DNA of 37,286 bases, from NCBI GenBank assembly GCA_021443335.1, contig JABUUE010000006.1, positions 11,990 through 49,275 on the forward strand. The letters run 5' to 3'. The notes beneath the pieces are model-generated. The model made no database searches and was not told the DNA's origin. It was given only the letters and a program-made list of their open reading frames with translations. Within the stretch, counting starts at the first letter, position 1. Each line of letters opens with the position of its first letter. Source of the stretch: Bacteroidaceae bacterium. GTDB lineage: Bacteria > Bacteroidota > Bacteroidia > Bacteroidales > Bacteroidaceae. Both the position numbers and the translations under genes were made by a program. Shown piece by piece: positions 17,757 to 26,507 of the stretch.

Positions 17757-18410
17757 ATGAAACACCTTGATTTCACCATTGACCTTGAAACATTGGCGAG
17801 AACGCCAAACTCGGCGATTGCGCAAGTTGCGATAGTCCCTTGGCATAGAACGGCAAAGGAAACGCCGTTTTCTGAAGAGCATACTCCGTTTGTGGCAAAC
17901 ATAAACATAAACTCATGCCTACTGCATAACATGGATATAGAGCCTGAAACGCTCAAATGGTGGAATACACAAGACAAAGATGTTAAAGAGAACGTCTTTG
18001 GAGGTCACCAGCACGACATTAAGGATGTAGTAAAAGCTATCAAAGACTATGTCCAAGACGAAATGATTGTCGCGGAAGCAGATAGCTGTTGTGTGTGGGC
18101 GCAAGGCTCAGACTTTGATATTGCTATACTCAGAAGTGTATTCAAAAGGTTCAATGTCTCATTTCCTTTCATCCGTTCGGAGTTTCGCGATGCTCGTACA
18201 TTCATTCTTGAGATTGGCACATATATCGTAAATCCGAATAATATTCTTGAAGGCATAAAAACTCCTGCTCTTGTATATAACTTCATTCAGAAACTGCCAA
18301 ACGAGAAGGAGATGGTTCATACAGCCTTGTACGACGCCATGAGAACTACATGGAATGTATGGAATCAGATGCAGATGCTTAATAGAGCTTTTAATTCAAT
18401 GCAGCCATAA
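17757..18410 (+). CDS. DnaQ/Rv2179c-like 3'-5' exonuclease
   Basis: FTIDLETLARTPNSAIAQVAIVPW (DxE), WAQGSDFDIAILRSVF, HTALYDAM. Confidence 0.75.
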   Translation: MKHLDFTIDLETLARTPNSAIAQVAIVPWHRTAKETPFSEEHTPFVANININSCLLHNMDIEPETLKWWNTQDKDVKENVFGGHQHDIKDVVKAIKDYVQDEMIVAEADSCCVWAQGSDFDIAILRSVFKRFNVSFPFIRSEFRDARTFILEIGTYIVNPNNILEGIKTPALVYNFIQKLPNEKEMVHTALYDAMRTTWNVWNQMQMLNRAFNSMQP

Positions 18411-18419
18411 CATACAGCC

Positions 18420-21400
18420 ATGATTTACTCCCCACTTATCGACGATTTTGCGCAGATGCCTTTGGAGCAGCTGCCCGGCGTCATTCCTGCGCCGGAGCAG
18501 TATGACGATGGCAATGAGTTGGCGTGTCGCTGCCCTTTCTGCAAGGGCGACGACACTAAGACTCCGCATTTCGTCATATACCGCAATGTGAAGGGAGGAA
18601 TGTACGGCAAGCCTGTGCGGAAATGGCTCTGCAAGAAGACCGGCAAGGCTGGCTACGGCGCGATAGAACTATATGCGGCGAAGGCCGGCTACGGCTACTG
18701 GTGGCGCAAGGACAACCGCAACGGATGGCAGTTCATCTGCCAGGGCGATGACCTGCGCAAGACTTGCATCGAGTTGTGGAAGATGTCAAAGGGCTATCCC
18801 TATTGGCAGAACACTACGCTCACCCCAGAGCAGCAGGAGGAACTGAGGCAAGAGGGCAGGGCTGCGCTCATAACGATGGACTACCGCACAGAGGCTGTCC
18901 GTGCGCAGGAGCAGACCACATACGAGATAAAGACCACCTTCACTCCGCAAGACCTCTATGCGCTCGGCTGCATCACATGGCTCTCAAAGGACAATATCGT
19001 AAAGTACGACTTCTCCGCGCAGGAGGACAAGGCGCAGTGGCATTTCACTCCAGAAGACATTATCCGCGATTTCAACCTTCAGCCCATCAACAAGGCTACA
19101 CTAAAAGCGAAGATGAAGAACGGCAAGATGGTCAGCGAGGTGATACACTCCACTCCGTTCTCGCCTCTCTTTGTCTCGCTCGTGGAGGAAGAGCCGGAGG
19201 ACAATGAGGCGTTTGCCGCATACAAGCCCGCCGGCACAATCATACAGCCCGCTGTAAGGACGAGTGAGCCGATAGTGTTCTCCAACGACGATGACCTCTC
19301 TGTCAAGACACTCTCGCGCCGCATGAACGGCGACAAGGTTTACACCACCGCCCAGTCATACCGAGAGACGCGATGCACCGGCGTGATGCGCGCCATAAAG
19401 GAATGTGGCAGCGGCGAGAAGCCGACTGCGACGCGCAAGGAGTATCTGCCAGACGAAAAGGGCAGGTTCATCCCCACTGACGTGGATATACCAGAGCCGG
19501 AGCGCAAGGCGAAACATCTTATCCTCTGCACCTCCGCGCAGGATGCCATCAGCACATTCTACCACCTGAAAGCCCTGCGCTACGATGACGCTTACCACTA
19601 TGGCGAGAGGCATTATCATGTGTGCTGGATAATGGGCGGCGACCGCGAGGACTTCACGACATACCATTACACCAAGCTCGCGCAGTTTGCCGAGACGCTT
19701 ACCACGCTCTACCCTGTGGATTCCGACTCGCTCCTGAAAGCGCGACTTATCAGCGGCAGACACGCGAATATGCGCCGCGCTGCTCTCCCTCAGCCATTCA
19801 GCAAGAAGGAGCATCTTTTCCGAGACTGGCTGTTCCACAAGAAGCCGTCCTCCGTGCGCGACTTCTTCCTGACATACAAACTCTCCGTCGTGGAGAGCAA
19901 TATGTACGACAAGGACATCAACCGCCTTTTCTCCACAATCATTACCTCCGCGCTCACCTCCAATCCCTTTGAGCGCAAGGTTACACGCGACAAGGACGGA
20001 CGCATCAAGGAGATTTCCTACAAGATAAATCCCGCTACTCTGTGGGAGTTTGTGGCAAACCAGGGCTATGCTCGCTATGTAAGGGAGGGAGAGACGGACA
20101 AGATAGGCCGTTACGTCCATGTGGATGGCGCGTTTGCCGACGAGCTTGACCCTCCTTCTATGGTAGCCCGCGTGAACACCCTCTTGCACGAATATGCGCG
20201 CTTCTTAAACAACGGCAGTGAGGAAGGCGCAGAATATGAATTGATGATACAGGCCATCAGCAAGGCTTCGCGCGACATAAACGAGAAGACCATCGCCAAC
20301 CTCCCCGAGGTGCAGCTCAACTACTCCGCCGCTTACGGCAGACGCTTAGAGCATTTCTACTACCGCAACGGCGCACTGCGCATCACTCCCGAGGGCTTCA
20401 CCCTTTTGCGCTACGATGACCTTGACTTCAATGTTGACCGCGGAGAGGTTCTTGACTGGCCAATCACGCTCCACAAGGATATGCCTTTCTCTATTTCAGA
20501 GAACCCCGAATGGAAGCGGCGCTTAGACGAATATGAAAACATGAAGGTGCAGCTAAAGCCCGACGGCACGCCTGCCTACACCATGCAGCAGATAGATCGC
20601 AAGTCTATTGACAACGCTCTATGGGCGGAGACACACCGATGGATTGTTGACTGGCACGGCGTGCGACCTAAAGACCTTTGGCCTCCATTGCAGGTGCTTC
20701 GCGGCTTCGCCAATGAGGAGTGGGAGCATGAGATGCAGCGCGAGCATGAGGGCAAGCGACTGGAGGAAGACCGACAGCGCGAGCTTGACTGCCGCTTTGC
20801 TAACCTTCTCTTCACGCTCGGCAGGATGCTGTGGCGTTATCGCGACTCAAAGAGCAACTGCCTCCTTTACCTCATGGAGAATGTCGTAACACAAGAGAAC
20901 CGTGCGGAGGGTGGCAGCGGCAAGTCTTCTTTTGTCAAGGTGTTCGCCGGCTGTGCGGCTAATGTGTTCAACATAGACTGCAAAGACCTTGTGCCTGGCA
21001 AGGATATGGCATCCAACCTCGCCACCTACCGCCACCGTCAACACCGCATAGTGCATTGGGAGGACACGCAGCGCGACTTCGATGTTACGAAGCTCTATAA
21101 CTTTGTCACGGGCGATGTCAGCGTCTCTATTAAGTATAAGGACAAGTTCACCATACCTCATGCCGAAGCCCCGGCGATGGTCATCAGCAGCAACTTCCCC
21201 CTCTCCGACACGAGCGACTCCACCATGCGCCGTGTGTGTATGGGCGGATTCTCCCACCGCTTCGCTGGTCAGAACATTATGAAGAACAAGGCTGCCCGAC
21301 TGATTTCAGACCTCATGCCCGACTTTGTTACCGACGGTCCCGTGAAGCTCTCCGCAAAGACGCGAAACCAGCTGGCAATCATCTGCGCCCTCGCCGTGCA

Positions 21401-22157
21401 GTTCGTGATGCGCTACGACGTGAAGGTTGATGCGCAGAAGAAGTACATCGAGAAGCGTACACTGGAGCAGCAGCTCGGCGAGCAGTTTATGTCATACGCT
21501 CGAACATTCTTCTCCCACGACAACATCTACGGCATACCCCACGACTTGCGCTCCATGCTGGAGGACTACAAGGCTGACTATGCCGACACCTCAAAGCTCC
21601 GCTCCGAAGCCTACTCCCTTAAAACCTTCAAGCGCAAGATTAAGGACTACTGCCTGACGCAGGGCATCGTGATGAACCCCGACCAGCTCTTTACAAAAGC
21701 AGACGGCACGACGCTCAAAAAGGCTTGCGAGACAAACTATTTCGCCCATAAAGCCTGGGTGCGCCACCTCTATTTCTCCGATGAGGAGCGCGAATGGAAG
21801 GACGATGACACCGTGCGCCACAACCTCCGCATACGCATCCTCCAGCGCACGGAGCAGGCTGTCTATTTCTACCGCAAGGGCATAGACAACCAGCCGGCGA
21901 ACAACGAGGAGCTTATGGAGCAGTACAACGCTTTCATAGCAAAGGCGCAAGACCCGATGCCGTACCGCGACGAGCAAGGCACGCCGACAAGTCTCACAGA
22001 CCACGAGCGCAACCGCCTCCTTACCCTCAACCGCCGCCGCCAAGGACTGCCCATCAACGTCTCACAGCCGGAGCAGGTGAGCGCAGCCCCGACAACGCCG
22101 AAGGGCGATGAAGACCCTTTCAGCGGAAACATAAACCTTGACGAAATACCGTATTAA
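18420..22157 (+). CDS. primase-helicase (zinc-finger N-term, SF3-type P-loop helicase)
   Basis: CRCPFCKGDDTKTPHFVIYRN...KWLCKKTG zinc finger; EGGSGKSSFVKVFAG P-loop; IVHWEDTQRDF; MVISSNFPLSDTSDSTMRRVC. Confidence 0.8.
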   Translation: MIYSPLIDDFAQMPLEQLPGVIPAPEQYDDGNELACRCPFCKGDDTKTPHFVIYRNVKGGMYGKPVRKWLCKKTGKAGYGAIELYAAKAGYGYWWRKDNRNGWQFICQGDDLRKTCIELWKMSKGYPYWQNTTLTPEQQEELRQEGRAALITMDYRTEAVRAQEQTTYEIKTTFTPQDLYALGCITWLSKDNIVKYDFSAQEDKAQWHFTPEDIIRDFNLQPINKATLKAKMKNGKMVSEVIHSTPFSPLFVSLVEEEPEDNEAFAAYKPAGTIIQPAVRTSEPIVFSNDDDLSVKTLSRRMNGDKVYTTAQSYRETRCTGVMRAIKECGSGEKPTATRKEYLPDEKGRFIPTDVDIPEPERKAKHLILCTSAQDAISTFYHLKALRYDDAYHYGERHYHVCWIMGGDREDFTTYHYTKLAQFAETLTTLYPVDSDSLLKARLISGRHANMRRAALPQPFSKKEHLFRDWLFHKKPSSVRDFFLTYKLSVVESNMYDKDINRLFSTIITSALTSNPFERKVTRDKDGRIKEISYKINPATLWEFVANQGYARYVREGETDKIGRYVHVDGAFADELDPPSMVARVNTLLHEYARFLNNGSEEGAEYELMIQAISKASRDINEKTIANLPEVQLNYSAAYGRRLEHFYYRNGALRITPEGFTLLRYDDLDFNVDRGEVLDWPITLHKDMPFSISENPEWKRRLDEYENMKVQLKPDGTPAYTMQQIDRKSIDNALWAETHRWIVDWHGVRPKDLWPPLQVLRGFANEEWEHEMQREHEGKRLEEDRQRELDCRFANLLFTLGRMLWRYRDSKSNCLLYLMENVVTQENRAEGGSGKSSFVKVFAGCAANVFNIDCKDLVPGKDMASNLATYRHRQHRIVHWEDTQRDFDVTKLYNFVTGDVSVSIKYKDKFTIPHAEAPAMVISSNFPLSDTSDSTMRRVCMGGFSHRFAGQNIMKNKAARLISDLMPDFVTDGPVKLSAKTRNQLAIICALAVQFVMRYDVKVDAQKKYIEKRTLEQQLGEQFMSYARTFFSHDNIYGIPHDLRSMLEDYKADYADTSKLRSEAYSLKTFKRKIKDYCLTQGIVMNPDQLFTKADGTTLKKACETNYFAHKAWVRHLYFSDEEREWKDDDTVRHNLRIRILQRTEQAVYFYRKGIDNQPANNEELMEQYNAFIAKAQDPMPYRDEQGTPTSLTDHERNRLLTLNRRRQGLPINVSQPEQVSAAPTTPKGDEDPFSGNINLDEIPY

Positions 22158-22160
22158 GAA

Positions 22161-22259
22161 ATGAAAATAGGACTTATAGATATAGATAGCCACGCAAAGG
22201 TGAAGAAATGGGGAGCGACCATCTACCCTAATCTCGCCCTTTGCCATCGTCCTTGTTGA
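22161..22259 (+). pseudogene. truncated 5' gene remnant (33 codons incl. stop)
   Basis: MKIGLIDIDSHAKVKKWGATIYPNLALCHRPC*; N-terminus resembles a radical-SAM-type phage protein family (from memory), ending abruptly where GNAT-like coding begins in another frame. Confidence 0.5.
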
Positions 22260-22533
22260 CATAATCAAGGAGAAGCAGGAAGGGCAGCGTTTCGATGTAG
22301 GCGACGCGCTGATATGGAACCTTTGCGTACACGAAGACTACCGCGGTCAACGCTACGGCAGACAGATGCTTGCCGAAGCAGAAAAGCAAGCCGCCATGCA
22401 CGGAGCGAAGACCGCCTACCTTGAATTTGACAACAGAGACAGCGAGCCGTGGGTACTGGATTGGTGTCTGCGCTGCGGTTACGACGAGGTGGAGTTTAAC
22501 CAGCACTATTCACTTCTGAAAAAAGACCTCTAA
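22216..22533 (+). pseudogene. GNAT-like acetyltransferase fragment lacking an obvious start
   Basis: Frame encodes SPFAIVLVDIIKEKQEGQRFDVGDALIWNLCVHEDYRGQRYGRQMLAEAEKQAAMHGAKTAYLEFDNRDSEPWVLDWCLRCGYDEVEFNQHYSLLKKDL*; no ATG before the catalytic core. Confidence 0.55.
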
Positions 22534-22535
22534 AA

Positions 22536-22577
22536 TCGCCGCCGCGTCTCCGACCTCAGTCGCCGCCGCGTCTCCGA
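22536..22577 (+). repeat. tandem direct repeat 2 x 18 bp (TCGCCGCCGCGTCTCCGA)
   Basis: Perfect copies at 22536-22553 and 22560-22577, flanked by AAAATCG...CGATTTT. Confidence 0.8.
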
Positions 22578-22629
22578 TTTTCAACCCCGATTTTACGCAT
22601 TTTTTAACCCCTAAAACCACAACAAAATT

Positions 22630-23238
22630 ATGGCAAGATTTAGAATGTCAATCGACCTCGGCGCATTCCTTGGTATGCGCCACATCAGCATCCCTCTCAC
22701 TGAGGGAGGCAAGCCGGTGGAAGGTATCTTCATACCTACCGCCATCAACGGCATCCGCGTGCAGGCAGACCAACGGCCCGAAGGAAAGGGCAACCAGTCG
22801 AAGCTCCGCGCATTCGTAAACTTTATGCAGCGCACATACAGCAACGCCTTCCTCCAGACCGTCAAGGACAACCTTATCCGCAAGGGGGAGCAGGTGACGC
22901 TCTACAATGTGCCGGCATACCAGGTGTGCTACTCCCTGCCCGAAGAGACGCGCAATATCATCCGCGCGGCTCTAAAAAAGCGTATCCTCCGCGACAACCC
23001 CAACCTCGCGGGTCAGGAGGACGTGAAAGGCACGGAACTCTCCGCCGCCATCTCACGCCTCATGCCGTTCCAGATGGGAGACTCCTACCTCATGGAGGAG
23101 CAGCAGTATAACAGCGGTTATGCTTCTCCGACACCTCCGCAGGCTGTGCAACAAGTACAGACTTTCACGCAGGCAGCAATACCAACACCTGAAGACGATC
23201 CGCTCAACGGCGGAGAGATAGACGACCTACCTTTCTAA
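22630..23238 (+). CDS. putative ssDNA-binding/replication protein with SSB-like acidic tail
   Basis: 202 aa, Gln/Pro-rich linker, C-term EDDPLNGGEIDDLPF; between primase-helicase and clamp genes. Confidence 0.55.
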   Translation: MARFRMSIDLGAFLGMRHISIPLTEGGKPVEGIFIPTAINGIRVQADQRPEGKGNQSKLRAFVNFMQRTYSNAFLQTVKDNLIRKGEQVTLYNVPAYQVCYSLPEETRNIIRAALKKRILRDNPNLAGQEDVKGTELSAAISRLMPFQMGDSYLMEEQQYNSGYASPTPPQAVQQVQTFTQAAIPTPEDDPLNGGEIDDLPF

Positions 23239-23257
23239 TTACAAATAATACAACAAT

Positions 23258-24409
23258 ATGAAACTATCAATCCAAAGTAAAAACTTCGCAAACGCGCTGA
23301 CTGCTATCTCTAAGGTCATTGAGAAGAAATCAGTGATGCCAATAACGGAATGTGCGCTAATTACTAATCGTAATGGCAAATATTACGCCACTGGCGTAGG
23401 CGCAAACCAAGAGCACCAGTTGACGGTAGAAATACGCTTCGTCGAGGTGCCAATGTCAAACAAGTATGTGCCTGTATGTATTCCTGTCTTCAAGATGCTG
23501 GAAATACTCTCTCTCCTCCCTCCGCAGATTGTGGATATGGAGATTGACGAGCAGAACGGCTTTAAGACAACAATAAAATTCCAGTCGGGAGAAATCACGA
23601 TGATGTTCTATGACGGCATGTTATTCCCGACAATATCACCGATACAAGAAGACGACGCGCTCATCTTCTCGCTTCCTTCCGATGTGATGACAAGCAACCT
23701 GAAAGCAGCCGCAGACAATGCCGTGGAAGAGGATATAAGGGTAGTAATGAATGCGGCTGTTATGGACGTATCACAAGAAGGTGTAACATTCGTCGGTTCT
23801 GACAGTCATAAACTGTATCGCAGCGAATGGCATCACGGAATGCCATATCTTGAAGGAGGAAAACCCGCACAAGTGCTTGTGCAGAAGAAAATGATTAACG
23901 CAATGGCAATGCTTGCCTCTGGTGATGACATTGTAACCTTAAAATATAATGGCCGCAACGTACAGATGGAATGTGGTGAGAATACGCTTATAAGCCGCAC
24001 CATAGAAGGTAGATATCCCAACTATAACAGTGTGATACCTAAAGATAATCCATACACACTGAAAGTCAAGGCAAAGGAGTTAGCGCATGCACTGCGACTG
24101 GCAAGCCTGACTTCAAGCGAGGCAAGCAAACTCATTCGTATGGAGTATAAACACGGCAAGGTATTCTTCGTGGCAGAAGATTTTGAATTTGCCCGTGACT
24201 CACGCATTGAACTTAACTACGAAGAATGCAATTTACCGGAGTATTACAAGATAGGCTTCAAATCAACAATAATGCAAGGAGTTATAGACAACATACCAGG
24301 AGAGGACATCAACATAACATTCGGCGACAAGTCGCGGTCTATACTGCTCAAATCAACGGAGCCTAACACAGATGTGCTGCAACTGGTAATGCCAATGCAC
24401 ATAGACTAA
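23258..24409 (+). CDS. dnaN: DNA polymerase III beta subunit-like sliding clamp
   Basis: MKLSIQSKNFANALTAISKVIEKKSVMPITECALI...FVGSDSHKLYRSEW...RTIEGRYPNYNSVIPKDN...VLQLVMPMHID. Confidence 0.9.
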   Translation: MKLSIQSKNFANALTAISKVIEKKSVMPITECALITNRNGKYYATGVGANQEHQLTVEIRFVEVPMSNKYVPVCIPVFKMLEILSLLPPQIVDMEIDEQNGFKTTIKFQSGEITMMFYDGMLFPTISPIQEDDALIFSLPSDVMTSNLKAAADNAVEEDIRVVMNAAVMDVSQEGVTFVGSDSHKLYRSEWHHGMPYLEGGKPAQVLVQKKMINAMAMLASGDDIVTLKYNGRNVQMECGENTLISRTIEGRYPNYNSVIPKDNPYTLKVKAKELAHALRLASLTSSEASKLIRMEYKHGKVFFVAEDFEFARDSRIELNYEECNLPEYYKIGFKSTIMQGVIDNIPGEDINITFGDKSRSILLKSTEPNTDVLQLVMPMHID

Positions 24410-24421
24410 AACAGAATGATT

Positions 24422-24976
24422 ATGTTAAAAATATTCAAGAAACGCAAGGATCGCAAGCAGATTCAGCAACTAAGAGAGTTTACATCAGTATTCTCTACAC
24501 TTAGACAACTGGAAAAATCGGGCTTGTTGATGTGGAACAAACGAGAGCGTAGGCTGTTCATAGCCTACGACCTCGCAATAGTGATGATGGGAAGAGGTAA
24601 GGAACATTGGATGAACTTTCTTAACAATACATTCCTTTATCTCCAAAACAAAGAACTTGAAGACAGATGGAAAAGCTACATCCTTCGCCGACAAGCAGCA
24701 GCAATAACAGCAGCAAGACAAGATAAACACGACCTTAACAAAACTGAGATTCAGGGAGTGAAAAGCAGCGTGCTAAAAGAGATTGAAGGCGACGAAGTGA
24801 AGTCAAACAAGATTGAACCGTTTGAGTTTTATATCGTAGATAACGACAAGACAGGAGAAAAAGACGACGATACTCCGTCAATTCTTCTCGTCGGCACATT
24901 CAACCCCGATACTGAGGAATTAGATATGGTGGACTGGAACAAACTTAAAGATAACTTTAACCTAAAACCAGAATGA
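24422..24976 (+). CDS. hypothetical protein (about 184 aa)
   Basis: Intact ORF; start 24416 or 24422. Confidence 0.65.
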   Translation: MLKIFKKRKDRKQIQQLREFTSVFSTLRQLEKSGLLMWNKRERRLFIAYDLAIVMMGRGKEHWMNFLNNTFLYLQNKELEDRWKSYILRRQAAAITAARQDKHDLNKTEIQGVKSSVLKEIEGDEVKSNKIEPFEFYIVDNDKTGEKDDDTPSILLVGTFNPDTEELDMVDWNKLKDNFNLKPE

Positions 24977-25053
24977 AAAAACCAAAGATATATATCAGCG
25001 GCCAGATAAGTGGATTCCCTGACGATTATTCTCTATACATACAAACCCTATAA
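24973..25053 (+). pseudogene. truncated DUF4406-like gene remnant (27 codons incl. stop)
   Basis: MKKPKIYISGQISGFPDDYSLYIQTL*; N-terminus matches the typical start of DUF4406 proteins, then the frame is lost. Confidence 0.5.
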
Positions 25054-25063
25054 CCATAAAACT

Positions 25064-25843
25064 ATGCCTTACGCCAAACCACTTAAACCGAAAAAGAAAC
25101 AAAAGGCAATACACAGCAGAAAGCCTGACTATGTGCCGTTACAAGCTATGCCTTACAACATACGATACGCTATTGAACTATGTGACTATACAATTATGAA
25201 TACTATAAACTACTTCAACATGGGAATAGCAGAGGTAGTTGATTGGCTGGAAGAACATATACCTGACGATTTACAAGGATGTGAACAGGCATTGGCTACT
25301 ATTATAGAGAATGAGAAAAATCACTATAAGCGTAACGCCAACTATAAAGATGCAAAAAGCAACAAGAATCGCACCCTAATGATGCGTTACTTTACTCACC
25401 CCGACCTTATGGCATATCGAGAGAAAATCAAGAAGAATGTCTCGATGCGAGCCGTGCGTAATCATTACCGCAAACCTTATCTTGTCGGATGGTGCTGCCT
25501 TCTCTATATGGCGAGTAAGGTACTTATACAGGTTTTACGCGATGTCCCAGTAAGGCTTTCCGATAATCTCCGCTGTGCGCATATCGACATCCGACGCATA
25601 GACGAGATAGTGAAGGACATTGATATTGAAAGCATGATAAGGGAGTTGACTCAGCCAGTAAGCAAACTTATAGGGCATTTGTTGGAGCAGACCGGAATGG
25701 ACGAGAATACATTTCAAGAATATATAGCATGGTCATCAAAGAATGATGGCGAATACATCGACATCTTCGCCAATATTCACATAAAAGACATCTGCGACTC
25801 AATAAACAAAATGGTTGACGAGGAGCAGAGGCAGAAGCAGTAG
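25064..25843 (+). CDS. hypothetical protein (259 aa)
   Basis: ATG at 25064 (MPYAKPLKPKKKQKAIHSRKPDYVPLQAMPYN...). Confidence 0.65.
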   Translation: MPYAKPLKPKKKQKAIHSRKPDYVPLQAMPYNIRYAIELCDYTIMNTINYFNMGIAEVVDWLEEHIPDDLQGCEQALATIIENEKNHYKRNANYKDAKSNKNRTLMMRYFTHPDLMAYREKIKKNVSMRAVRNHYRKPYLVGWCCLLYMASKVLIQVLRDVPVRLSDNLRCAHIDIRRIDEIVKDIDIESMIRELTQPVSKLIGHLLEQTGMDENTFQEYIAWSSKNDGEYIDIFANIHIKDICDSINKMVDEEQRQKQ

Positions 25844-25872
25844 ATACTAATTGCCATTCTATATATATTCCC

Positions 25873-25912
25873 GTGTCGCGGCGTCTTCGGGCGTCGCGGC
25901 ACTTTTGTTTTG
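25873..25912 (+). terminator. rho-independent terminator
   Basis: 12-bp GU-containing stem GTGTCGCGGCGT-CTTCGG-GCGTCGCGGCAC followed by TTTTGTTTTG. Confidence 0.85.
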
Positions 25913-25937
25913 TCCTTGCCACACCATTATATATATA

Positions 25938-25945
25938 TATCTTTG
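25938..25945 (+). promoter_or_regulatory. Bacteroidetes-type -7 box (TATCTTTG)
   Basis: Immediately after the terminator, 20 bp before ATG 25965; -33 only CTTG at the expected spacing. Confidence 0.5.
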
Positions 25946-25964
25946 CACAAAAGATTACAAAACT

Positions 25965-26495
25965 ATGGCAGCAAAACTTTACAATAACAATCGCCCCATC
26001 AATGAGGTTTTGGCACGCATAGCAAATAGCACGCTTGATACAATGAGATATAATTTTGCAATGCAGCACGTCTGGCCTTATGAGTTATATCCAGGTTTCG
26101 CAGAAGTAAACAAGAAGCGTAAGGCGAAAGGACTGTGGTACGCTACCGGCGAAGGCCTTAAATCATTCTCGACACGTTTTAATGCCACTCCCGGTAACGA
26201 ATCAATATATTTCTCTTATAACGATTACTTGCGTTATGTTGATATAGGTGTTGGTCAAGGAACTACCGCCGACGAAGTTTCAACCGCTCGAAAGGCACGC
26301 AAGAATCGCAGATATACATCACGCTGGGACAGAGCTGAAGGTCGCTCTCATAGACCTTCCATAATGATGGAAATGCGCCACGTCGCAACCTTACTTGGAG
26401 AGTTCTTTCAAGATTATTATGGCATGGACGGTGTGGCAAAAGTCTATCCAGTATTCGAGAAGATGGAGAATAATCCAATAGTGTTAACCGTTTAA
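25965..26495 (+). CDS. hypothetical phage (possibly virion) protein (176 aa)
   Basis: MAAKLYNNNRPINEVLARIANSTLDTMRYNF...; directly upstream of the tape measure gene. Confidence 0.6.
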   Translation: MAAKLYNNNRPINEVLARIANSTLDTMRYNFAMQHVWPYELYPGFAEVNKKRKAKGLWYATGEGLKSFSTRFNATPGNESIYFSYNDYLRYVDIGVGQGTTADEVSTARKARKNRRYTSRWDRAEGRSHRPSIMMEMRHVATLLGEFFQDYYGMDGVAKVYPVFEKMENNPIVLTV

Positions 26496-26507
26496 TAATA
26501 CTTAGCG

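Noticed and set aside
19356-20189. 277-aa minus-strand ORF
   Set aside because: Lies wholly opposite the well-supported primase-helicase; no domain-like sequence; shadow ORF in GC-rich coding DNA.
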